A DNA stretch of 13,147 nt, from assembly GCA_035259345.1 (NCBI GenBank), contig DATFWK010000091.1, positions 1-13,147 of the forward strand, read 5' to 3'. A program made the translations under genes and the position numbers. Below, in pieces: positions 1-8,944 of the stretch; position 1 is the stretch's first letter; each line of letters starts with the position of its first letter. The stretch is from DATFWK01 sp035259345 (GTDB lineage: Bacteria > Actinomycetota > Thermoleophilia > Miltoncostaeales > Miltoncostaeaceae). The notes below the pieces were generated by a model. That model had not been told where the DNA came from and did not search any database. It worked only from the letters and a program-made list of their open reading frames with translations.

Positions 1-311
1 GCCTTGGGGAACGTCCGGCGACGACAGTCGAGGATCTCGCCGCGGCGGTCGGCGTGCCGCCCGACGGCCTCGCCGATCCACTGGCGGCCCTTGAGGAGGA
101 CGGCCTGGCGAGCGCGACGGACGGGCTGGTGACGCTCAGCCCCTCGGGGCGCGAGGCCTACGAGCGGCTCGTCGACGCGAAGTGCCAGGCCCTCCGCGAG
201 ATCCTCGACGGCTGGGAGCCCGAGCGCCACGACGAGCTGGCGCAGCTGGTGGATCGCCTGTCACGGGCACTCGTCCGGGACATCCCGGCGCCGGCCCACG
301 CCATCGGCTGA
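1..311 (+). CDS. C-terminal part of a winged-helix (MarR-like) protein, 5' end outside window
   Basis: The reading frame is open from base 3 to the TGA at 309-311, so the start lies upstream. The visible part reads as a winged helix-turn-helix: a short helix pair around TTVEDLAAAVGVPPDGL, a recognition-type helix leading into LEEDGLAS, a beta-wing ending in TLSPSGREAYERL, then a long helix (AKCQALREILDGW) and a last helix (HDELAQLVDRLSRALV). This is the arrangement of MarR-type regulators, with the final helices normally serving dimerisation. The same tail also occurs fused to the C-terminus of some actinobacterial drug-efflux MFS proteins, so a fusion cannot be excluded without the upstream sequence. 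The gene ends 8 bp from the convergent glmS stop. The DNA-binding fold is fairly secure; ligand and targets are unknown. Confidence 0.6.
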   Translation, partial: LGERPATTVEDLAAAVGVPPDGLADPLAALEEDGLASATDGLVTLSPSGREAYERLVDAKCQALREILDGWEPERHDELAQLVDRLSRALVRDIPAPAHAIG

Positions 312-319
312 GCGCCGCG

Positions 320-2158
<1,839 letters not shown>

Positions 2159-2203
2159 CCCTGAAGCCTCCTTCGCTGCGCCGACCTCAGGTCCGACATT
2201 CGT

Positions 2204-2226
2204 GGCCGGGCCCGAAGGCCCTGGCC
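2204..2226 (-). promoter_or_regulatory. Stable cUUCGg hairpin in the glmM-glmS spacer
   Basis: Read on the minus strand, GGGCC and GGCCC flank a TTCG loop closed by C-G, the exceptionally stable UUCG tetraloop. A further GGCC/GGCC stem continues below a single bulged A. No T-run follows, so it does not look like a Rho-independent terminator. It sits about 45 nt before the glmS start and 22 nt after the glmM stop. A role as an mRNA processing or stability element separating glmM from glmS expression is inference. A small palindrome, GACCT-C-AGGTC, lies beside it at 2183-2193. Confidence 0.4.
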
Positions 2227-2248
2227 GTCGCCCGGCGCGAGCCCGCTT

Positions 2249-3592
2249 TCAGGCTCCCAGTACCCGCTGAGCGACTGCGGCGATCGTATCGCACCACCGC
2301 TCGCACGCCTCATCGGTCGGCCCCTCGACCATCACGCGCACAAGGGCCTCGGTCCCGGACGCGCGGACCACCACGCGGCCGTCGTCCCCGAGCTCGGCCT
2401 CGCAGTGGCGGACGGCCTCCCAGACCTCCGCCGCGTCGGCGAGGCCGTCCTTGCGGGCCACCGTGACGCTCACCAGCCGCTGCGGCATGCGCTCGACGAC
2501 CCGCGCAAGCTCGGCGAGGGGGCGCCCGGACCGCGCGAGCGCGCCGAGCAGCTGGAGGGCGGTCGCGAGGCCGTCCCCGGTGGGCCCGGATCGCAGGTTG
2601 ATCAGGTGGCCGCTCTGCTCGCCGCCCAGCACGAAGCCGCCGCTGCGCATCTCCTCGAGCACGTAGCGGTCGCCCACGTCCGTCCACCGCACCACGATGC
2701 CCCGAGCCGTCATCGCCCGCCGGAAGCCCAGGTTCGTCATCGTGGTCGTGACCACGGTGTCGCCCGCAAGCTCGCCGCGCTCGGCCAGCTCCAGGGCCAG
2801 GATCGCGAGGATCTGGTCGCCGTCAACTGCCGTGCCGTCGCCCGCCACGGCGAGCACCCGGTCGCCGTCGCCGTCGAAGGCCAGCCCGGCGTCGTGTCCA
2901 CCCGAGAGCACGGCGGCGGCGATGGCGTCCATGTGCGTCGAGCCGCAGCCGACGTTGATGTTGAGGCCGTCCGGCGCGGCGGCGTGGACATCGACGCGGG
3001 CCCCGAGCCGGCGGAGCACCTCCGGCGCGCTGACCACCGTCGCCCCGTGCGCGCAGTCGATCGCGATCCGCAGGCCCGAGAGGTCCGCTGGGAAGCGCTC
3101 GAGCAGGCTCTCGACGTAGCGCGCCCGCCCCTCCGGCCAGGCGTCGATCGGACCGACGCCGCCGGCCTCGGGGCGCTGCCCCTCCTCGGCCATCGCCGCT
3201 TCCACCGCAGCCTCCTCGGCGTCCGGCAGCTTGAAGCCGTCCGGCCCGAAGAGCTTGATCCCGTTGTCCGGGAACGGGTTGTGGGACGCGCTGATGACCG
3301 CCCCGGCGGCGAGCCCGCCGTCGGTTGCGACCAGGTCGGCGACGGCCGGGGTGGGCAGCACCCCGCCGAGCACGACGCCGGCCCCCGCGCTGGCCAAGCC
3401 GGCCGCGAGGGCCCCCTCCAGCATCGGGCTGCTGCGCCGGGTGTCCCGGCCCACCAGCACCCTGGAGCCCGGCCCGAGGCGCGCCCCGACGGCGCGGCCG
3501 ATCGCGAGCGCCAGCTCCGGCGTCAGGTCGCGGTTGGCGACCCCGCGAACGCCGTCGGTCCCGAAGAGCGTCCGGGTGGCGGTCACTGCCAC
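2249..3592 (-). CDS. glmM: Phosphoglucosamine mutase
   Basis: It interconverts glucosamine-6-phosphate and glucosamine-1-phosphate, acting directly after GlmS on the way to UDP-GlcNAc. The 447-residue length is normal for the family. All four landmarks of the alpha-D-phosphohexomutase fold are present. The phosphoserine loop is ISASHNP at 100-106, with catalytic Ser103. The metal loop is DGDGDR at 240-245, with Asp240, 242 and 244. The sugar-binding loop is GGEQSGH at 323-329. The phosphate-binding loop is RASGTE at 410-415. The N-terminus LFGTDGVRG is typical of GlmM rather than of other phosphomutases. The start is GTG at 3592; a second in-frame GTG two codons later is an alternative. The Shine-Dalgarno is poor (only GC-rich sequence). 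The gene lies 19 nt after rpsI and is probably co-transcribed with rplM-rpsI, an order conserved in actinobacteria. Confidence 0.97.
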   Translation of the reverse strand: MAVTATRTLFGTDGVRGVANRDLTPELALAIGRAVGARLGPGSRVLVGRDTRRSSPMLEGALAAGLASAGAGVVLGGVLPTPAVADLVATDGGLAAGAVISASHNPFPDNGIKLFGPDGFKLPDAEEAAVEAAMAEEGQRPEAGGVGPIDAWPEGRARYVESLLERFPADLSGLRIAIDCAHGATVVSAPEVLRRLGARVDVHAAAPDGLNINVGCGSTHMDAIAAAVLSGGHDAGLAFDGDGDRVLAVAGDGTAVDGDQILAILALELAERGELAGDTVVTTTMTNLGFRRAMTARGIVVRWTDVGDRYVLEEMRSGGFVLGGEQSGHLINLRSGPTGDGLATALQLLGALARSGRPLAELARVVERMPQRLVSVTVARKDGLADAAEVWEAVRHCEAELGDDGRVVVRASGTEALVRVMVEGPTDEACERWCDTIAAVAQRVLGA

Positions 3593-3611
3593 GGGCGCGG
3601 GCGCCCGCCCG

Positions 3612-4028
3612 TCAGCGCTTCGAGAACTGCGGGCGCTTGCGCGCGCCCTTGAGGCCCGCCTTCTTGCGCTCCTTGATGCGCGAGTCGCGGGCGAGCAGGC
3701 CCTCCCGCTTGAGCGGGCCGCGCAGGTTCTCGTCGAGGTCGACCAGGGCGCGCGCGATGCCGTGCCGGAGCGCGCCGGCCTGACCCGAGACCCCGCCGCC
3801 GTGCAGGAGCGCGACCACGCTGAGCTGGCCCTCGAGGCCGGAGACCCTGAGCGGCGCCACGGCCTGGTTCACCAGCGTCGCGCGGCCGAAGAACTCGGCG
3901 ATCGGACGGCCGTTGCAGGTGATCCCACCGTCGCCCCGGCTGACCGTCACGCGGGCGACCGAGGTCTTCCGCTTGCCGGTCGCGCGATAGCGCTCCGGAC
4001 GGGGGTCTGCGGGGATCTCCGTGCTCAT
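3612..4028 (-). CDS. rpsI: 30S ribosomal protein S9
   Basis: S9 is a small-subunit head protein whose C-terminal tail reaches the P-site tRNA. The product is 138 residues, with a short N-terminal extension before RYRATGKRKTSVARV, the conserved S9 opening. The middle contains NGRPIAEFFGR and the loop LHGGGVSGQAGALRHGIARAL. The C-terminus KKAGLKGARKRPQFSKR shows the expected basic tail ending in Lys-Arg. The ATG at 4028 overlaps the rplM stop codon by 4 bp (ATGA), indicating translational coupling with L13. A longer open frame continues upstream but has no S9 homology, so the internal ATG is chosen. Confidence 0.97.
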   Translation of the reverse strand: MSTEIPADPRPERYRATGKRKTSVARVTVSRGDGGITCNGRPIAEFFGRATLVNQAVAPLRVSGLEGQLSVVALLHGGGVSGQAGALRHGIARALVDLDENLRGPLKREGLLARDSRIKERKKAGLKGARKRPQFSKR

Positions 4029-4471
4029 GCAGCGGCCTTTCGCTCGAGCCGCAGCGGCTGCGGGCGCTGGGCCTCGTGGGGATGGTCCGGGCCGGCGTAG
4101 ATCTTGAGCTTGCGAAGCTGCGCCCGGCCGAGGCGGTTCTTCGGGAGCATCCCGCGCACGGCGCGGCGCAGGACCTCCTCGGGCCCGACCTCGAGCTGGC
4201 GCCCGAGGGTGCGGCTGCGGATGCCGCCCGGGTAGCCCGAGTGGCGCCAGTAGCGCTTGTCGCGGAGCTTGTTGCCGGTCACCGCGATCTTCTCCGCGTT
4301 CACGACGACGACGAAGTCGCCGACGTCGCAGTGGCGCGTGTACCAGGGGGAGCGCTTGCCGGCCAGCGTCTCGGCGATCGTCGCGGCCAGCCTGCCGAGG
4401 GTCTGGCCGTCGGCGTCCACCACGTACCAGCGGCGCTCGACGGTGCCCGGCTTCGCGCTGAGCGTCTTCAT
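4025..4471 (-). CDS. rplM: 50S ribosomal protein L13
   Basis: L13 is an early-assembly protein of the large subunit that binds 23S rRNA. The product is 148 residues and starts MKTLSAKPGTVERRWYVVDA. The core has DGQTLGRLA, the block GDFVVVVNAEKIAVTGNK, then YWRHSGYPGG and the family signature region around AVRGMLPKNRLGRAQLRKLK, ending with KIYAGPDHPHEAQ. The ATG at 4471 is preceded by GGAGGAG at 4486-4492, about 14 nt away, slightly longer than ideal. It is the first gene of the rplM-rpsI-glmM-glmS run, with a clear promoter and leader hairpin upstream. In E. coli, L13 represses its own operon by binding the leader; whether that happens here is not shown by the sequence. Confidence 0.97.
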   Translation of the reverse strand: MKTLSAKPGTVERRWYVVDADGQTLGRLAATIAETLAGKRSPWYTRHCDVGDFVVVVNAEKIAVTGNKLRDKRYWRHSGYPGGIRSRTLGRQLEVGPEEVLRRAVRGMLPKNRLGRAQLRKLKIYAGPDHPHEAQRPQPLRLERKAAA

Positions 4472-4503
4472 GTGGTCTCGGCCAACTCCTCCGGACAGAA
4501 CAA

Positions 4504-4524
4504 AGCGGCGCACCAAGCGCCGCT
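4504..4524 (-). promoter_or_regulatory. Perfect hairpin at the 5' end of the rplM mRNA
   Basis: An 8-bp perfect inverted repeat, AGCGGCGC and GCGCCGCT, encloses a 5-nt loop. Read on the rplM strand it begins only about 3-5 nt after the transcription start expected from the promoter at 4535-4564, and ends 32 nt before the start codon, with the Shine-Dalgarno in between. The 3' arm is followed by TTTGTTCT, a partial U-tract. It could be a 5' stabilising stem, an attenuator, or a site for autogenous control by L13. Confidence 0.6.
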
Positions 4525-4534
4525 CGGACGGCGG

Positions 4535-4564
4535 ATATTAGGAAATAGCGCCGCGCCGCGTCAA
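4535..4564 (-). promoter_or_regulatory. Sigma-70-type promoter of rplM operon
   Basis: On the minus strand a -35 box TTGACG (4559-4564) and a -10 box TAATAT (4535-4540) are separated by 18 bp. They match five of six and four of six consensus bases, in a region that is locally much richer in A+T than the rest of the window. The predicted start is near 4528, about 57 nt upstream of the rplM ATG. Confidence 0.7.
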
Positions 4565-4597
4565 CCGGGATCCTATCGCCCCAGCCCGAGCAGCAGG

Positions 4598-4605
4598 TAT
4601 ATAAG
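4598..4605 (+). promoter_or_regulatory. Possible -10 element for the plus-strand small gene
   Basis: The run TATATAAG contains TATAAG at 4600-4605, five of six bases of a -10 box, lying about 50 nt before the ATG of the small gene at 4658. No convincing -35 box is present 16-18 nt upstream, so this is only a candidate. Confidence 0.25.
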
Positions 4606-4657
4606 ACGGTATCGCCGCGCAGTGGTCTCCCTGGGGCCGGCGTGAGGAAGGAAGGGC

Positions 4658-5041
4658 ATGACCGAGCGGGCTTTGGACCGCTGCATCGCAATTGCAGCGC
4701 ATGGGCGCCGATGCCAGCAGACCCGGTTCCGCGGGAGCCCCTACTGCTGGCACCACCTGCAGAGCCGGAAGGTCTTCGCCCCCAGCCGCCCCCGGTCGGT
4801 CGCCCGTCCCCGTCCGATCGACGACAACGGCCCGGTGCCGGCGGCGCCGGACCGCATGGCGATCGCGGTGCGGCTCGCGGCGGGGCTCGGCCTGGCCGAG
4901 CTGACCGCGCTCGTCGACTTCCTCGAGGATCGCCGCGACGGCACGATCACGCTCCTCAAGGACGGCGGCGTCGTCGTGGACGTCGCCCTCGGGCGCGGCC
5001 CCGTGCGCGCACGGGCCGCCGAGATCCGCATCCTGCCGTAG
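4658..5041 (+). CDS. Small protein of unknown function with N-terminal Cys/His (probable zinc-binding) motif
   Basis: I do not recognise this 127-residue protein as a named family. The N-terminus has Cys9, Cys19, Cys30 and His32/His33 in the context HGRRCQQTRFRGSPYCWHH. The spacing, roughly C-x9-C-x10-C-x2-H, resembles small zinc-knuckle motifs seen in many unrelated bacterial hypothetical proteins. A basic, proline-rich linker (about residues 38-65) follows. The C-terminal half is predicted mixed: a helical stretch MAIAVRLAAGLGLAELTALVDFLEDR and then strand-like ITLLKDGGVVVDVAL. There is no signal peptide or membrane segment. The ATG at 4658 follows a purine-rich GAGGAAGGAAGGG, an acceptable ribosome site. 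It is divergent from rplM and converges on guaA with a 19-bp gap. The Shine-Dalgarno, motif and codon use like the neighbours support a real gene; the function is open. Confidence 0.75.
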   Translation: MTERALDRCIAIAAHGRRCQQTRFRGSPYCWHHLQSRKVFAPSRPRSVARPRPIDDNGPVPAAPDRMAIAVRLAAGLGLAELTALVDFLEDRRDGTITLLKDGGVVVDVALGRGPVRARAAEIRILP

Positions 5042-5047
5042 GCCGCG

Positions 5048-5060
5048 GCCCCGGCAGGGG

Positions 5061-5061
<1 letters not shown>
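5048..5061. terminator. Short GC hairpin in the convergent gap between the small gene and guaA
   Basis: GCCCC and GGGGC flank a 4-nt loop and nearly fill the 19-bp space between the two convergent stop codons. The hairpin overlaps a 10-bp palindrome, GGCCGCGGCC, at 5041-5050. There is no T-run on either strand, so intrinsic termination is unproven. A bidirectional termination or pausing element is an inference from position. Confidence 0.3.
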
Positions 5062-6644
<1,583 letters not shown>

Positions 6645-6646
6645 GC

Positions 6647-7804
6647 CTACCCCATCCCGACGGCCTGGGCGGACTGCAGCCGCTTCCCCTCCGTCTTGAT
6701 CGTCGGCGCGACCATCACCTCCACCTTCTGGAAGCTCTGGATCGAGTCGTAGCCGCAGGTCGCCATCGCGTTGCGCAGGCCGCCCATCAGGTTGAGCGAG
6801 CCGTCGTTCTCGTGGGCCGGGCCGAGCAGGATCTCCTCGAGCGTGCCGAGCGGGCGGGTCTTCACCCGGGTGCCTCGCGGCAGCTCGGGGTGGAACGTGG
6901 CCATGCCCCAGTGGTAGCCGTGCCCGGGCGCCTCGTCGGCGCGGGCGAGGGGCGAGCCGATCATGCACGCGTCCGCGCCGCAGGCGATCGCCTTGGCGAG
7001 GTCGCCGCCGTAGCTCATGCCGCCGTCGGCGATCACGTTCACGTAGCGGCCGGTCTCGAGCAGGTGCTGCATGCGCGCCCCGGCCGCGTCGGCGATGGCC
7101 GTGGCCTGGGGGACGCCGACGCCGATCACCTGGCGGGTCGTGCAGGCGGCGCCCGGCCCGACCCCGACCAGAACGCCCACGGCGCCGGTGCGCATGAGGT
7201 GGAGCGCGGTGGCGTAGGAGGCGCAGCCGCCCACGATGACCGGCACCGGGAGCTCGGAGATGAAGCGCTTGAGGTTCAGCGGCTCCTCGGCCGAGGAGAC
7301 GTGCTCGGCGGAGACGACCGTGCCCTGGATGACCAGGATGTCCAGGCCGGCCTCGAGCGCGACGTCCACGTACCGCTGCACCTTCTGCGGCGTGAAGGAG
7401 CCGGCCGCGACCGCGCCCTGGTCCTTGATCTCGCGGATGCGCTGGGCGATCAGCTCGGGCTCGATGGGCTTGTCGTAGATCTCCTGGAGGCCGCGCGTGG
7501 CCTCGTCGGGCGGGAAGCCGGCGATGCGCTCGAGCTCGGCGTCCGGCTCCTCGTACCGGACCTGGATGCCCTCGAGGTTCAGCACCCCGAGCCCGCCGAG
7601 CCGGCCGATGATGCCGGCCGTGCGCGGGCTGACGACCCCGTCCATGGCGGAGGCCAGGAGCGGGTACTCGAACTCGAAGTGCCCGAGACGCCAGCTGAGG
7701 TCGACGTCGTGCGGGTCCCGCGTGCGCCGGCTCGGGACGATCGCGATCTCGTCGAGCCCGTAGGCCCGCCTGCCGCGCTTGCCCCGCCCGATCTCGATCT
7801 CCAA
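6647..7804 (-). CDS. guaB3: GuaB3-type IMP dehydrogenase family protein (no CBS domains)
   Basis: The protein belongs to the IMPDH/GMP reductase TIM-barrel superfamily. At 385 residues, without the two CBS regulatory domains of ordinary GuaB, it fits the GuaB3 branch known from actinobacteria and cyanobacteria. Visible landmarks are YPLLASAMDGVVSPRTA near 48, the substrate loop GPGAACTTRQVIGVGVPQ with the expected catalytic Cys221, and the phosphate-binding segment ADGGMSYGGDLAKAIACGA from 259. The flap region near 310-335 differs from classic IMPDH, and I do not see an obvious Arg-Tyr dyad there. Intact catalytic residues and direct coupling to guaA suggest oxidation of IMP to XMP, but actinobacterial GuaB3 function has been debated. 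The start is TTG at 7804, six nt after a GAGGGGGG ribosome site; no better in-frame start exists nearby. Confidence 0.9.
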   Translation of the reverse strand: MEIEIGRGKRGRRAYGLDEIAIVPSRRTRDPHDVDLSWRLGHFEFEYPLLASAMDGVVSPRTAGIIGRLGGLGVLNLEGIQVRYEEPDAELERIAGFPPDEATRGLQEIYDKPIEPELIAQRIREIKDQGAVAAGSFTPQKVQRYVDVALEAGLDILVIQGTVVSAEHVSSAEEPLNLKRFISELPVPVIVGGCASYATALHLMRTGAVGVLVGVGPGAACTTRQVIGVGVPQATAIADAAGARMQHLLETGRYVNVIADGGMSYGGDLAKAIACGADACMIGSPLARADEAPGHGYHWGMATFHPELPRGTRVKTRPLGTLEEILLGPAHENDGSLNLMGGLRNAMATCGYDSIQSFQKVEVMVAPTIKTEGKRLQSAQAVGMG

Positions 7805-7852
7805 CGATTGCCCCCCTCGTCAGCGCTCGGAGCGACCGGTCCAGAGGGAACG

Positions 7853-7886
7853 AAAAAGCCCGGGCAGGCGTTCGCCAGCCCGGGCT
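7853..7886 (-). terminator. Intrinsic terminator (or attenuator) upstream of guaB3
   Basis: On the minus strand a 9-bp perfect stem, AGCCCGGGC with GCCCGGGCT, contains an inner GGC/GCC stem and is followed at once by TTTTTC, the textbook intrinsic terminator layout. It lies 117 nt after the stop of the upstream sugar kinase gene and 48 nt before the guaB3 TTG. The 48 nt between it and guaB3 show no clear promoter. Either it ends the upstream operon, or it lies inside the guaB3 leader as an attenuator. Confidence 0.8.
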
Positions 7887-7946
7887 ACTGGAAACGATCG
7901 CGATGAGCCGTGGTCACGTGCGTCTGAAGGTGAGGCTACCAGGCTG

Positions 7947-7974
7947 CGCGGACGGCCCGCAAACCCCGTCCGCG
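7947..7974 (-). repeat. 9-bp GC-rich inverted repeat after the sugar kinase gene
   Basis: CGCGGACGG and CCGTCCGCG pair perfectly around a 10-nt loop, 28 nt past the kinase stop codon. No T-run follows on the minus strand. It may protect or mark the 3' end of the upstream transcript, or form a second structure within a longer guaB3 leader. Confidence 0.45.
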
Positions 7975-8002
7975 GCCCAGAATCCCGCGTCAAGCAGGGT
8001 TT

Positions 8003-8944
8003 TCAGTCGACCTTGACGACCTCCACCTGACGGGCGAAGGCCTCGACGTCGGCGAGGTCGAGCATGCCCGCCCCGAGCTTGCGCGTGTTCGCCGCGCCGC
8101 AGGCGACGGCCCGCCGCAGCGCCTCCTCCGGCTCCCGGCGCTGGTACCACGTCGCGACGAAGCCGGCGAGGAAGGCGTCGCCGGAGCCGACGGTGCTCAC
8201 GCCGTCGGCTTGCGGATCGAGGCGCACGCGGTACGTGTGGCCGGAGCGGCCCCCGAAGCGGCCGATGCAGCCGTCGGGGACGTGGATCAGCGCGATGCCG
8301 GCGCCCATCCGCTCGAGGGCCTCGGCGCCGCCGACCAGGTCCGACTCGTCCTGGAACTCGTAGCCGACGATCTCCTCGGCCTCGCGGCCGTTCGGGCTGA
8401 TGATGCCCGGTTCGGCGGCGAGCGCGGCCCTGAGCGGCGGCCCGGAGGTGTCGAGCGCCGTGACCACCTTCGCCTCGCGCAGGTGGCGGAGCATCGTCGC
8501 GTAGAAGTCCTCGGGGACGTCCGGAGGCAGCGACCCCGCGAGCACCACCAGGTCCGCGCCCTTGGAGAGGTAGTGGAGCTTGTCGAGCAGGAGCGCGAGC
8601 TCGTCCTCGCCGACGGACGGGCCCTGCTCGTTGATCTCCGTCTGGCCCCCGACCATCGGGTCGATGACCGCGGTCGAGGTGCGCGACTCCTCTCGGATGC
8701 GCACGAAGTCGTTGAGGATGCCCTCCGCGGTGAGCTCCTCGATGATCGTGGTGCCCGTGCGGCCGCCGGCCAGCCCGGTGGCGATGACCGGCTCCTCGAG
8801 GCGCTTGAGCGCGCGGGCCACGTTCACGCCCTTGCCGCCGGGGAGGGCGAGTGAGGCCGAGGCGCGGTGGCGATGGGCCATGCCGAAGCTCGGGACGGTC
8901 AGCGTGCGGTCCATGGCCGCGTTGAGCGTGACGGTGAGGATCAC
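8003..8944 (-). CDS. PfkB-family sugar-phosphate kinase (1-phosphofructokinase / tagatose-6-phosphate kinase type)
   Basis: This ribokinase-fold enzyme most likely phosphorylates a hexose phosphate using ATP. The 313-residue length and N-terminus ILTVTLNAAMDRTL match the 1-phosphofructokinase/LacC subgroup. PfkB signature 1 is seen as PGGKGVNVARAL (35-46) and signature 2 as STVGSGDAFLAGF (250-262), with catalytic base Asp256. VVLAGSLPPDVP (133-144) and ISPNGREAEEIVG (182-194) are also typical. Sequence alone cannot separate fructose-1-phosphate, fructose-6-phosphate and tagatose-6-phosphate as substrate; there is no fructose PTS gene nearby to argue for FruK. The start GTG (8942-8944) overlaps the stop of the carboxypeptidase gene by 4 bp (GTGA), so the two are translationally coupled. 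The next gene downstream, guaB3, is separated by a terminator-like hairpin. Confidence 0.88.
   Translation of the reverse strand: MILTVTLNAAMDRTLTVPSFGMAHRHRASASLALPGGKGVNVARALKRLEEPVIATGLAGGRTGTTIIEELTAEGILNDFVRIREESRTSTAVIDPMVGGQTEINEQGPSVGEDELALLLDKLHYLSKGADLVVLAGSLPPDVPEDFYATMLRHLREAKVVTALDTSGPPLRAALAAEPGIISPNGREAEEIVGYEFQDESDLVGGAEALERMGAGIALIHVPDGCIGRFGGRSGHTYRVRLDPQADGVSTVGSGDAFLAGFVATWYQRREPEEALRRAVACGAANTRKLGAGMLDLADVEAFARQVEVVKVD

Noticed and set aside
2159..2248. glmS ribozyme or glucosamine-6-phosphate riboswitch before glmS
   Set aside because: The 90-nt spacer is too short for the ribozyme and lacks its conserved core.
3597..3608. Palindrome GCGGGCGCCCGC between rpsI and glmM
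   Set aside because: Such short palindromes are frequent at this base composition, no T-run follows, and the 19-nt gap is best read as an ordinary operon spacer.
7932..7949. Minus-strand segment resembling a tRNA D-arm (GCGCAGCCTGGTAGC)
   Set aside because: No matching acceptor stem, no T-loop with TTCRA, and the D-stem pairing is broken; a chance resemblance or at most a decayed fragment.
7887..8002. Guanine/purine riboswitch in the guaB3 leader
   Set aside because: None of the conserved three-way-junction core bases of the purine riboswitch are visible; only the hairpins are supported.
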